A DNA stretch of 64,000 nucleotides from Haliscomenobacter sp. (lineage in GTDB: Bacteria; Bacteroidota; Bacteroidia; Chitinophagales; Saprospiraceae): positions 62,001 through 126,000 of the forward strand of contig JADJPL010000011.1 of assembly GCA_016713275.1 (NCBI GenBank), given 5' to 3'. The notes under the pieces were generated by a model. It had not been told where the DNA came from. It saw nothing but the letters and a program-made list of their open reading frames with translations, and did no database searches. This document shows positions 52,208-59,499 of this stretch, piece after piece; positions within the stretch are counted from its first letter, which is position 1; every line of letters starts with the position of its first letter. The position numbers and the translations under genes are program-made.

Positions 52208-53248
52208 ATGAAAAACTGGTTTAATAAATTTTGGATGCTCCCTGTACTTGTCCTGGCGATTGCCGCCTGCGAAAAAGACGAGGATAGGGTTTATCTGGCG
52301 GTTAACGCCAATCCGAGCCTTAACATGTCGGCTTCTACGCTGACGTTGAAAGAGGCCGACGCAGCCAAAACAGCCCTGACGGCTACTGTTGCTGCCGCCG
52401 ATTACGGGTTTGCTTCTCCGGCTGCCTATAAACTGCAGTTCGACAAAAAAGGCAACGCCTTTAAAGCGCCAAGAGAAGTGACGCTGACTACGCTAAACAA
52501 GAACTTCACTACTGACGAGATCAACACCATTGCTATTGCTTTGGGAATCACGCCAGGCGTTGCCGGCGACCTCGAAGTTCGGGTGAAGTCCGACTTGCTC
52601 AATGCGCCGACGTTGTTTTCTACAGTGGCTGCGCTGAAGGTTACCCCCTATCTGGTCATTATTGTCTATCCGTCCCTTTATATGCCCGGAAGTTATCAGG
52701 GATGGGCGCCGGATAAAGCGGATAAAGTGGTGTCGGTGAAAAGCAACGGAAGCTACGAAGGGTTTGTTAATTTCCCGGATGAGACGACCGAGTTCAAATT
52801 CACCGACGCTCCGAACTGGAACAACGGCATCTTCGGCGACCAGGGCGGCGCCTCGGGTACCCTTATCAAAGGGGGTGGCGATAACCTGAAGGTAACCGGC
52901 GCGGGCTATTATTTGGTCAAAGCCGATACAGAGGGGCTGACCTGGACTGCCACTAAAACCCACTGGGGGGTTATTGGAAGTGCAACTCCTGGCGATTGGG
53001 GCTCCGATACGGATTTGACCTACGATACTACCTCGAAATCCTGGAAGGTTACCATGGATCTGAAGGTAGGGGAGATTAAATTCCGTGCCAACGACGATTG
53101 GGGAATTAACTATGGCGACAAAGAAGGGGACGCCCTTTTGGATACGCAGAATGACAACAACATCAAAATTGCCGCAGCAGGCAAATATGATATTGAATTG
53201 ATCTTCAGCGTTCCTGGCTATTATTCCTACAAGTTGACGAAGAAGTAA
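52208..53248 (+). CDS. SusE/SusF-like outer-membrane glycan-binding lipoprotein
   Basis: Lipoprotein signal MKNWFNKFWMLPVLVLAIAAC, start 60 bases inside the longest frame. An N-terminal Ig-like SusE domain (ASTLTLKEADAAKTALTATVAAADYGFASPAAYKLQFDKKG) is followed by two repeats resembling SusE/SusF starch-binding modules. The first has SLYMPGSYQGWAPDKADKV and NFPDETTEFKFTDAPNW; the second has WGVIGSATPGDWGSDTDL and VGEIKFRANDDWGINYGD. At 346 aa it matches SusE-type proteins. The modules point to starch or another alpha-glucan as ligand, but no glycoside hydrolase gene is adjacent in the window. Confidence 0.88.
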   Translation: MKNWFNKFWMLPVLVLAIAACEKDEDRVYLAVNANPSLNMSASTLTLKEADAAKTALTATVAAADYGFASPAAYKLQFDKKGNAFKAPREVTLTTLNKNFTTDEINTIAIALGITPGVAGDLEVRVKSDLLNAPTLFSTVAALKVTPYLVIIVYPSLYMPGSYQGWAPDKADKVVSVKSNGSYEGFVNFPDETTEFKFTDAPNWNNGIFGDQGGASGTLIKGGGDNLKVTGAGYYLVKADTEGLTWTATKTHWGVIGSATPGDWGSDTDLTYDTTSKSWKVTMDLKVGEIKFRANDDWGINYGDKEGDALLDTQNDNNIKIAAAGKYDIELIFSVPGYYSYKLTKK

Positions 53249-53270
53249 TTCGTCAAAACCGGATACAAAC

Positions 53271-53311
53271 AGAAAATCTCTGACGGCCATGCTGTCAGGG
53301 ATTTTCTGTTT
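53271..53311 (+). terminator. Rho-independent terminator of the Sus-like operon
   Basis: Arms AGAAAATCTCTGAC and GTCAGGGATTTTCT pair over 14 positions (one G-T), with a 9-base loop, followed by GTTTTAT. It lies 22 bases after the SusE-like stop. Confidence 0.85.
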
Positions 53312-53313
53312 TA

Positions 53314-53331
53314 TCCCTGCTCCCTGCTTCC
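53314..53331. repeat. Heptamer tandem repeat (TCCCTGC)
   Basis: TCCCTGC TCCCTGC TTCC, then an A-run. A short member of the GGGAGCA family, placed just after the Sus operon terminator and before the ars promoter. Confidence 0.65.
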
Positions 53332-53340
53332 TAAAAAAAA

Positions 53341-53371
53341 ATTGCCTCACAAAATAATTATCGTATCTTTA
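53341..53371 (+). promoter_or_regulatory. Promoter of the arsenic operon
   Basis: ATTG at 53341-53344, a 19-base spacer and TATCTTTA at 53364-53371 approximate the Bacteroidota -33/-7 pattern (last base A for G). The -7 box lies inside the ArsR operator palindrome. The arsR ATG is 17 bases downstream of the -7 box. Confidence 0.55.
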
Positions 53372-53375
53372 CGAT
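53360..53375. promoter_or_regulatory. ArsR operator-like palindrome 1
   Basis: ATCGTA-TCTT-TACGAT, perfect 6-base arms with a 4-base centre, immediately upstream of arsR and overlapping the -7 box. A close copy is found at 53739-53754 before arsM. A repressor bound here would block transcription until arsenite releases it. Confidence 0.72.
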
Positions 53376-53388
53376 CAAATAAACAAAC

Positions 53389-53721
53389 ATGGGCATTTCG
53401 AAGGCCGATATCTTTTCCAGAGAGGACAATCTCCTCGCCCGTTTTGCCAAAGCGCTGGGGCATCCTGCCCGGATCGCAATCCTTCGGTTATTGGCGCAGC
53501 GGCAGGCGTGTATCTGCGGGGATATTGTGGAGGAGATCCCACTGGCCCAGAGTACGATTTCGCAGCATTTGAAAGAACTTAAAACCGCCGGATTGATCAA
53601 AGGGGAGATCGAAGGGGCCAAAGTATGCTATTGCATCGACGAGGAAGCGTGGGAAGTGGCGAAAGCCGCTTTAGGAACGTTCCTGGATAGCAACACCGGC
53701 TGCGGCGCCAACTGCTGCTAA
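53389..53721 (+). CDS. arsR: ArsR family metalloregulator
   Basis: Winged-helix repressor of 110 aa. The HTH runs from LARFAKALGHPARIAILRLL to DIVEEIPLAQSTISQHLKELKTAGLI. The ACICGD segment in the third helix resembles the ELCVCDL arsenic site of classical ArsR, with two cysteines spaced C-x-C. A further Cys cluster (NTGCGANCC) ends the protein and may complete the As(III) site. Operators upstream of arsR and between arsR and arsM suggest autoregulation. It is first in the ars operon. Confidence 0.92.
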   Translation: MGISKADIFSREDNLLARFAKALGHPARIAILRLLAQRQACICGDIVEEIPLAQSTISQHLKELKTAGLIKGEIEGAKVCYCIDEEAWEVAKAALGTFLDSNTGCGANCC

Positions 53722-53738
53722 TTTTTTTGCTAATTTTA

Positions 53739-53754
53739 ATCGCAATTTTACGAT
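53739..53754. promoter_or_regulatory. ArsR operator-like palindrome 2
   Basis: ATCG-CAATTTTA-CGAT shares 13 of 16 bases with palindrome 1, including both outer arms, and lies 22 bases before the arsM ATG. A TTTG at 53726-53729 could be a -33 box of an internal promoter, with only a weak -7 match. Confidence 0.6.
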
Positions 53755-53776
53755 AAAACAATTCAATCAACCCACT

Positions 53777-54589
53777 ATGGAAAATCTGGATCCGATCAAG
53801 AAAATGGTGCAGGAGAAATACGCCGCCATTGCGCTGGAAGAAACCCAGCTCGCTAAGGCATCGGCCTGTTGTGGAAGCTGCTACAGCGAAACCGAGGTGT
53901 ACAACATTATGAACGAAGAATACGACCATCTGGAAGGGTATGCTCCGGAAGCCGACCTGGGCCTGGGATGCGGCTTGCCCACCGAGTTTGCCCGGATCAA
54001 GTCCGGCGACGTGGTCGTCGACCTGGGCTCCGGCGCGGGGAACGACTGCTTCATCGCCCGCCACGAAACGGGGCCTGAAGGGCGCGTGATTGGGGTAGAT
54101 TTTACGCCCGCCATGTTGGAAAAAGCGCGCCAAAATGCGGCAAAACTGGGGTTTTCCAATGTCGAATTCGTGGAAGGCGATATCGAACACCTGCCGTTGG
54201 AGGATAACCTGGCCGATGTAATCGTGAGCAATTGCGTGCTCAATCTGGTCCCTAACAAAGAGCAGGTTTTTAAAGAAATTTTCCGCACATTGAAACCGGG
54301 CGGGCATTTTAGTATTTCGGATATTGTCCTCACGGGCGACCTGCCGGAAGAACTCCGCAAAGAAGCCGAAATGTATGCCGGTTGCGTAACGGGCGCCATC
54401 CAGAAAGCGGACTATCTGGGATTGATCCATCAAACCGGGTTCCAGAATCTGACCCTTCAGAAGGAGAAAGCCATCCATATTCCGGACGACATTCTGGGCC
54501 GGTATTTGAGTCCGGAACTGCTCAGTGAATTCAAGCGCAGCGAAACCGGAATTTTCAGCATCACGGTATTTGCTCAAAAACCGGCTTAA
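53777..54589 (+). CDS. arsM: Arsenite S-adenosylmethionine methyltransferase
   Basis: Methylates As(III) using SAM and thiols, producing methylated or volatile arsenicals. The SAM motif is VVVDLGSGAGNDCFIAR with the acidic RVIGVDFTPAMLEKAR. The conserved arsenic cysteines appear as LGLGCG (about residue 60), VSNCVLNL (about 155) and YAGCVTGA (about 205). At 270 aa the length is normal. The N-terminal ASACCGSCYS adds a further Cys cluster. It lies 55 bases after arsR, behind the second operator, and 21 bases before acr3. Confidence 0.93.
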   Translation: MENLDPIKKMVQEKYAAIALEETQLAKASACCGSCYSETEVYNIMNEEYDHLEGYAPEADLGLGCGLPTEFARIKSGDVVVDLGSGAGNDCFIARHETGPEGRVIGVDFTPAMLEKARQNAAKLGFSNVEFVEGDIEHLPLEDNLADVIVSNCVLNLVPNKEQVFKEIFRTLKPGGHFSISDIVLTGDLPEELRKEAEMYAGCVTGAIQKADYLGLIHQTGFQNLTLQKEKAIHIPDDILGRYLSPELLSEFKRSETGIFSITVFAQKPA

Positions 54590-54610
54590 GGGCCTTTAAA
54601 TTCTATCCTC

Positions 54611-55681
54611 ATGTCAGCTACCGATTGCGCCCCGGCGGCCCAGCGTCAGCGCCTCCGCTTTCTGGACCGCTACCTTACCTTGTGGATCTTCCTGGCGATG
54701 GCTGCCGGGGTAGCCATTGGTCATTTTATTCCGTCCTCCGGCGATTACATTAATTCTTTTTCGCAAGGGACGACCAACATCCCACTGGCGATTGGGCTTA
54801 TCCTGATGATGTATCCACCCCTTGCCAAAGTGCGCTATGAACAGATGGGTCCTGTGTTCCGAAATGGAAAAATCCTGGGAGTTTCCCTATTGCTCAACTG
54901 GGTTATCGGCCCGATCCTGATGTTCGTTCTGGCTATTCTTTTTCTGCGAAACCATCCGGATTATATGGTTGGGCTCATCCTGATCGGATTGGCCCGCTGC
55001 ATCGCCATGGTCATCGTCTGGAACGAGTTGGCCGGAGGAAGCCGGGAATACGCTGCAGGGCTTGTGGCGTTGAACAGCGTATTCCAGATCCTGCTGTACA
55101 GCGTGTATGCGTACTTTTTCATAACGGTATTGCCCAATTGGTTGGGAATGGAAAGCTTGGAAGTCCACATTACCATTGGGCAAATTGCCGAGAGCGTGGC
55201 TATTTATCTGGGCATTCCCTTCGCCGCCGGGGTCATCAGCCGGTATGGGCTGATCGCGTGGAAGGGAAAAGAATGGTTTGAGAAAGTGTTCATTCCGGCC
55301 ATTTCGCCGATTACGCTGATCGCACTGCTGTTCACCATTGTGGTCATGTTCAGCCTCAAGGGCAACCTGATCGTTCAAATCCCCCTGGATGTGCTCCGCA
55401 TTGCGCTCCCGCTGGCGATCTATTTTGCGATCATGTTCCTGGTCAGTTTTTTTGCCGGAAAGTGGCTTGGCGCGGATTACTCCCAAAACGCGTCCATTGC
55501 CTTTACTGCGGCAGGCAACAACTTTGAACTGGCCATTGCGGTAGCTATCGGCGTATTTGGGATCAACAGCGGACAGGCATTTGCCGGGGTGATCGGCCCG
55601 CTGGTTGAAGTGCCTGCGCTTATTTTGCTGGTGCAACTGGCGCTTTGGTTTCAAAAGAAATACTACCCAAAGCATTCGTAG
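54611..55681 (+). CDS. acr3: Arsenite efflux permease Acr3
   Basis: Ten-helix antiporter exporting arsenite. The family motif GLARCIAMVIVWNELAGG holds the essential Cys in helix 4. NFELAIAVAIGVFGINSGQAFAGVIGPLVEVPAL is the conserved helix 9-10 region with its functional Glu. At 356 aa the length is normal. It closes the ars operon: methylation and efflux act together on arsenite under ArsR control. No arsenate reductase (arsC) is present in this cluster. Confidence 0.95.
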   Translation: MSATDCAPAAQRQRLRFLDRYLTLWIFLAMAAGVAIGHFIPSSGDYINSFSQGTTNIPLAIGLILMMYPPLAKVRYEQMGPVFRNGKILGVSLLLNWVIGPILMFVLAILFLRNHPDYMVGLILIGLARCIAMVIVWNELAGGSREYAAGLVALNSVFQILLYSVYAYFFITVLPNWLGMESLEVHITIGQIAESVAIYLGIPFAAGVISRYGLIAWKGKEWFEKVFIPAISPITLIALLFTIVVMFSLKGNLIVQIPLDVLRIALPLAIYFAIMFLVSFFAGKWLGADYSQNASIAFTAAGNNFELAIAVAIGVFGINSGQAFAGVIGPLVEVPALILLVQLALWFQKKYYPKHS

Positions 55682-55695
55682 CCACGAACCACCGC

Positions 55696-56748
55696 TTATG
55701 CGTCTGTTCGGGTAACCCCGTCGCACTCCAGCACCAAGTCCGCGCCAAAAACGCCGGCGGGAGTCTGGTACCCGGGTTTTACTTCCCCGGCCAGGACATG
55801 GCGGATACAGGCAAGGGCGGCACGAACCGTCCACACAACCCCCGCTTCAGGCCCTGTCAGGCGAGCTTCCGCATGGTTGCCGGCATCGTCCCAAACCTTG
55901 CCCCATACATGCATCTGGGTAGCGGCGCGTTCTTCGGGCGTGGAGCCGCCTTTGACGATCTTTTGAAACAAGGCCCGGATGAGCTTAAAGCGGAACAGCG
56001 GGCGAAGCTTTCCCATGAGCTTTGCCTGCCGGGAAGTTGCTTTGGGCATGGCCGCGAAGTTCTCGATATTGGGGATGCCCGTGGTGTAGTAGGCGGTAAA
56101 GACATCGCCCCAATTGAGGCGCATCGCCGTACGGACCCGGTTGCCGAAATCGATTTCCTGGGTGTAGCCGGGATCCGGAGCGTCGATGATCTTCCCATCC
56201 CGGCGAATCTTTAACCCAAAAGGCATCATTTCGATCATGGTTTTGGCCGTGCCGGGAGGTAATCCGGCAGGACCTTTTTTGGAGAATGCCAGTTGCAAGT
56301 GCTTGGCCGTAGGTAGCTTTTCTTTTAAATACAGCGCCAGACAATCCGTCGGCACTACATCAAACCCCACTGCCGGGAGCAGCATCACCCCCTTCGCCTT
56401 CGCCTGAGCATCATAGGATTGCTGCTCCATATAAACGGTCATCTCCCCGGTAATGTCCAGGTAATGCACCCCTTCTTCTACACACGCTTCGACCATAGGC
56501 CTGAAGGTATACTTATAGGGGCCTGCGCAATGCATCACCAACCGGCATTCCCGAACGGCGGCCCGGAGCTTGTCCGTTTCTTCCAGAGAAAAGATCCGAT
56601 AGTCCAGCCCCAACGATCTGGCCAGAGCGGATACTTCGGCTTCATTGCGGCCTGCCAGCAAGGGGCGTAAGCCCATTTGCACGGCTTGAGGGGCCAGCTC
56701 GCGGCCAACGAACCCGTTGGCGCCATAAAGAAGGAAATCGTAGGCCAT
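55696..56748 (-). CDS. Saccharopine dehydrogenase-like / trans-acting enoyl reductase family protein
   Basis: NAD(P)-binding Rossmann protein. Start at MAYDFLLYGANGFVGRELAPQAV, with GANGFVG as dinucleotide motif; the longer frame is unlikely. VMHCAGPYKYTFRPMVEACVEEGVHYLDITGE is a hallmark of this family (as in Rv2449c-like enoyl reductases). At 350 aa the length is normal. In mycobacteria relatives act in lipid biosynthesis; here the substrate is unknown. It is convergent with acr3, 14 bases between stops, and 38 bases downstream of the YdeI-like gene. Confidence 0.85.
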   Translation of the reverse strand: MAYDFLLYGANGFVGRELAPQAVQMGLRPLLAGRNEAEVSALARSLGLDYRIFSLEETDKLRAAVRECRLVMHCAGPYKYTFRPMVEACVEEGVHYLDITGEMTVYMEQQSYDAQAKAKGVMLLPAVGFDVVPTDCLALYLKEKLPTAKHLQLAFSKKGPAGLPPGTAKTMIEMMPFGLKIRRDGKIIDAPDPGYTQEIDFGNRVRTAMRLNWGDVFTAYYTTGIPNIENFAAMPKATSRQAKLMGKLRPLFRFKLIRALFQKIVKGGSTPEERAATQMHVWGKVWDDAGNHAEARLTGPEAGVVWTVRAALACIRHVLAGEVKPGYQTPAGVFGADLVLECDGVTRTDA

Positions 56749-56786
56749 GGTCAGATGGGTTTTATTTGGTTTTGAAAACGGAAGGA

Positions 56787-57344
56787 TCAAATGACCCGCT
56801 TGTTTTTTTCACTTTCCGCGATCGCTTTCATTAACCGGGAACGTTGCGTTTCTTCCTTTTTAGCCGCCATGATCCAATGGATGATGGTCTTTTGATAGGA
56901 AGGGGCCTGTGCGGTGAAAAAAGCCCAAGCTGCGGAGCTGGCTTTAAACAAATTTTCATACGCCTCCGAAAGGCGTGCTGGTTCGTTTTCGAAACTGTAA
57001 AGTTCCGATTTTTCCGGTTTTCGCCTGGAAAAAATATCCAGTCCTGCCGGGCGCATGAGCCCTTCCCGGGTCAGCGATTCCACTTTCTTTAAGTTGACGG
57101 CGCTCCAAATGCTGTCCGGTTTTCGGGGCGTAAAGCGGATGCAATAGCTTTCTGCATCCACCGACTTCCGGAGGCCGTCGATCCACCCGAAGCACAGCGC
57201 CTGGTCCACCGATTCCGACCACGTCATGCTGGGTTTGCCTGTGGCTACTTTGTAATAGCCCACCCAAAGTTCGGTTTCGGTTTGGTGGTGGTGTTCCAGC
57301 CAAGTGCGGAAGGCGGTGGCGTTTGGGAAGAAAACGGGATGCAT
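56787..57344 (-). CDS. YdeI/OmpD-associated family protein
   Basis: A 185 aa protein with the YdeI family core TELWVGYYKVATGKPSMTWSESVDQALCFGWIDG followed by RFTPRKPDSIWSAVNLKKVESLTREGLM. The molecular function is not established; E. coli YdeI has been linked to stress resistance. The C-terminal helical part ends KRVI. It is separated by three bases from the AbiEii-like gene upstream, so transcription is probably shared, and lies just before the enoyl reductase-like gene. Confidence 0.85.
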   Translation of the reverse strand: MHPVFFPNATAFRTWLEHHHQTETELWVGYYKVATGKPSMTWSESVDQALCFGWIDGLRKSVDAESYCIRFTPRKPDSIWSAVNLKKVESLTREGLMRPAGLDIFSRRKPEKSELYSFENEPARLSEAYENLFKASSAAWAFFTAQAPSYQKTIIHWIMAAKKEETQRSRLMKAIAESEKNKRVI

Positions 57345-57347
57345 ATT

Positions 57348-57965
57348 TTAAATAGCTTTTCCTACGGCTTCTAAGATATTTTTTTTTGCTTTTTCCCAAT
57401 GATAGGTATGATCGAAAACAATCAACTCGCTGTCCATTTCGGCATCTTCAAACCACGTTAGGCTTTTATAAACGTGAAAAAGCGTAGAATGTGCGAACAT
57501 AGCTGCGTACCAATCCATCATTTCAGTAAGCTGGAAACGCTGTAACAGAAAATACAAATCACAGAAATCCTTTTTCTTGCCTCGTCCTGCGATGGCATCA
57601 ATTTTCATGCTGGCAATGTCCTTGACATCGGCTAATCGAATACCGTCGCTATGAATAGGAGGGTGAGCAAAGGGATATCGAAAGCGGATAAAGTCCACTT
57701 TGATGCCTTCTATTTCTACGATCAGGGTCTGTTTTTGACTTTGAATGACTTTGGGGCTGTACCCTGCCTGATTCAGATAATCCAGAATAGTTGCAGCTTC
57801 AAAGTCTGTGACAGAGAACAGGTCAAGATCAATAGATCGGCGATGGCCGATTTGCAGCGACAAAGCGGTACCACCCACCAGGACAAACTGGCGTAACGCA
57901 TCATCGGCCATAAGGCGCTTTAATAGTCCCAGTGTGCCGGGAAGGACTGTCTCATGATAGAGCAT
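57348..57965 (-). CDS. Nucleotidyltransferase, AbiEii/AbiGii toxin family
   Basis: Type IV-like toxin of the AbiE class. The nucleotidyltransferase motif is LVGGTALSLQIGHRRSIDLDLF (GG...DxD), then VDFIRFRYPF with the third Asp, and SMKIDAIAGRGKKKDFCDLYFLL, the conserved C-terminal K/R-KD motif. At 205 aa it is compact relative to AbiEii. It overlaps the upstream partner gene by 46 bases, the tight coupling expected of a toxin-antitoxin pair. The partner is not an AbiEi HTH protein but a DUF6922-like protein. Confidence 0.88.
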   Translation of the reverse strand: MLYHETVLPGTLGLLKRLMADDALRQFVLVGGTALSLQIGHRRSIDLDLFSVTDFEAATILDYLNQAGYSPKVIQSQKQTLIVEIEGIKVDFIRFRYPFAHPPIHSDGIRLADVKDIASMKIDAIAGRGKKKDFCDLYFLLQRFQLTEMMDWYAAMFAHSTLFHVYKSLTWFEDAEMDSELIVFDHTYHWEKAKKNILEAVGKAI

Positions 57966-58231
57966 CTGAAATTTTCAATGGATTCATGGAAATATGCAGC
58001 ACAAAAAGCAAGCGTCCGTTTATCGAGATAGCGCACTTGCATGGCCTCTTGCTTGATAGCGGCCTTGCCATAGTATCGCTTGATCAGGAACCAATCGTCG
58101 AGCGTACCGTGCGTCAAAGTACGTTCTATGACAAAACGCCGGTGCTTCTCAAAATCCACCTGCGTTTTGTCCACATCCCAGAACAGGGAGGGGCTGAAAT
58201 CTTCTATGCGGAGGGTTTTCTTTTCTTCCAT
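57920..58231 (-). CDS. DUF6922-like protein, putative antitoxin partner of the AbiEii-like toxin
   Basis: A 104 aa protein starting MEEKKTLRIEDFSPSLFWDVD; the start at 58231 fits the -7 box better than 58255. The core FSPSLFWDVDKTQVDFEKHRRFVIERTLTHGTLDDWFLIKRYYG is typical of DUF6922-type proteins found upstream of AbiEii genes in Bacteroidota. It presumably neutralises or regulates the downstream nucleotidyltransferase. The 46-base overlap supports coupled translation. The antitoxin role is inference from position. Confidence 0.78.
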   Translation of the reverse strand: MEEKKTLRIEDFSPSLFWDVDKTQVDFEKHRRFVIERTLTHGTLDDWFLIKRYYGKAAIKQEAMQVRYLDKRTLAFCAAYFHESIENFRCSIMRQSFPAHWDY

Positions 58232-58252
58232 CTTCCTGGCGCTGTGTTTTGA

Positions 58253-58260
58253 CAAATATA
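58253..58260 (-). promoter_or_regulatory. Putative -7 element for the AbiEii-like pair
   Basis: On the minus strand TATATTTG, a full TAnnTTTG match, ending 21 bases before the ATG at 58231. No convincing -33 box. Confidence 0.5.
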
Positions 58261-58335
58261 ACGAAATTTCCCCGGAAACGCCCAGCGTCCAAGCTGCGGG
58301 ACCTTTTCAAAACGAGGCATTTACAGAGAGGTGGT

Positions 58336-58367
58336 CTTGTTCAGGCAGGGGTTTTCGTTTATATTTG
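58336..58367 (+). promoter_or_regulatory. Bacteroidota-type promoter for the HNH pair
   Basis: CTTG at 58336-58339, 20-base spacer, TATATTTG at 58360-58367. The first gene starts at 58500, leaving a 130-base leader with no clear feature. Confidence 0.6.
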
Positions 58368-58499
58368 TACAAGACGCGGCACAGAGCAACCATCCGGAGG
58401 AATTGGAGGGAGCGTGCAGGAGCGTTTGGTGCGGATGAGTAAGAGCGTACCGGCGTAGAGTTGATCAGGATTGTTGGGTTTTTCATAAATACGTTAATC

Positions 58500-58751
58500 A
58501 TGGCAGTACAAGTTTTTCCTGCACTTGACGAGTTTGCCGAATTCTTGGCAAAGCTTGCTCCACGGAAATTACTGGAATACACGGCATCGCCCAAAGTACA
58601 GGAGCGTTTAAATGCTCTGTTGGAAAAAAACAAAACCATCGGCCTGACCCCGGAGGAGGAGGAGGAAATGAATTCCTGTATGTTGATAGAGCATCTCGTG
58701 AGGCTTGCAAAAGCCAGGGCATTACAGCGATTGAATCGGGAAGCCCTATGA
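58500..58751 (+). CDS. Small protein paired with the HNH nuclease
   Basis: An 83 aa acidic helical protein (MAVQVFPALDEFAEFLAKLAP, LEYTASPKVQERLNALLEKNK, GLTPEEEEEMNSCMLIEHLVRLAKARALQRLNREAL). Its last bases overlap the HNH gene (ATGA). Proteins with the same architecture, small and acidic with a C-terminal E-hydrophobic-AR-L pattern, commonly precede small HNH nuclease genes in Bacteroidota and cyanobacteria, which suggests an antitoxin-like or immunity role. That role is inference. Confidence 0.72.
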   Translation: MAVQVFPALDEFAEFLAKLAPRKLLEYTASPKVQERLNALLEKNKTIGLTPEEEEEMNSCMLIEHLVRLAKARALQRLNREAL

Positions 58752-59161
58752 ATGAGCGAAAAAGGAGATATTTAAAGAAACGGATTGCCATTCGTGCAGA
58801 CGGGCGCTGCGAATACTTCCGGGTGCTTGAATATCTTTCCCTTTACGAATTTCATTTAGAACATATAATCAGCAAAAAACATGGAGGGTCTTCTCTTCCG
58901 GAAAACCTGGCATATGCGTGTTCCTGGTGTAACTGGAAAAAAGGTCCAAACATTGCCACTGTATTGTATCCGGAAGGAGAACTCATTCGTCTTTTTAATC
59001 CAAGGGCCCAAAACTGGTTTGATCATTTTGAAGCGGATTCCTCGGGTCTGCTCATTGGAAAATCTCCCATTGGTCAAGCTACCATCAAGCTGCTGGCATT
59101 AAATGACCAGGAGCGAATAAAGGAGCGATTGGAAATGATCATAAGTGGGTGCTACCCTTGA
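58748..59161 (+). CDS. HNH endonuclease-like protein with altered CxxC motif
   Basis: A 137 aa HNH-fold protein. The core is LYEFHLEHIISKKHGGSSLPENLAYACSWCNWKKG, with the catalytic H of LEHI, the Asn of ENLA and the second zinc pair CxxC. The first zinc pair, normally CEYC, reads GRCEYFR here, so one zinc cysteine is Phe. This may impair zinc binding or may be a read error (TGC to TTC needs one base). Overlaps the upstream small gene by four bases. The substrate is probably DNA; the context suggests a mobile or defence function. Confidence 0.82.
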   Translation: MNERKRRYLKKRIAIRADGRCEYFRVLEYLSLYEFHLEHIISKKHGGSSLPENLAYACSWCNWKKGPNIATVLYPEGELIRLFNPRAQNWFDHFEADSSGLLIGKSPIGQATIKLLALNDQERIKERLEMIISGCYP

Positions 59162-59183
59162 TAAATGATATGGCTGCAAAAGC

Positions 59184-59191
59184 TATTTTTG
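59184..59191 (+). promoter_or_regulatory. Possible -7 element upstream of the methylase-like remnant
   Basis: TATTTTTG matches TAnnTTTG, with CTTG 23 bases upstream at 59157-59160, a slightly long spacer. It would serve the 59274 reading frame. Confidence 0.3.
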
Positions 59192-59273
59192 CAAAGGGGA
59201 CCAAGCTTGATTTTGCCCCCTGCGCTCAAGAACGGCATGCCCACAAACGCATAAATTCCAAACCCGCTTTCCC

Positions 59274-59486
59274 ATGGCCAAGCGAACCGGCAAAATCACT
59301 GCACCCCTTCAAGTAGAACAAAACGACCACAGCGGCCAACCCCGCCTCAACACCCCGCCCGTAGGCCTCGTGGACGAAAACGAACGCATGGACTCGCTGC
59401 CCTTCGAGATGGGCGAGCGCCGGCAGGTAGCCGTCAAGGTGATCGACCGCCGGGGCGTGGAGCGCATCCACATCCTGAAACTGTAA
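59274..59486 (+). pseudogene. Short remnant resembling a DNA methyltransferase C-terminus
   Basis: A 70 aa frame, MAKRTGKITAPLQVEQNDHSG to AVKVIDRRGVERIHILKL. The closing VAVKVIDRRGVERIHIL resembles the last strands of type III or adenine-specific DNA methyltransferases (VAVKVxDxxG). No catalytic motif is present, so this would be a truncated remnant. It precedes a RhuM-family fragment by 13 bases, a gene that often accompanies restriction-modification loci. The similarity is weak; it could instead be a small hypothetical gene. Confidence 0.4.
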
Positions 59487-59499
59487 AACAGCCCCGCAC

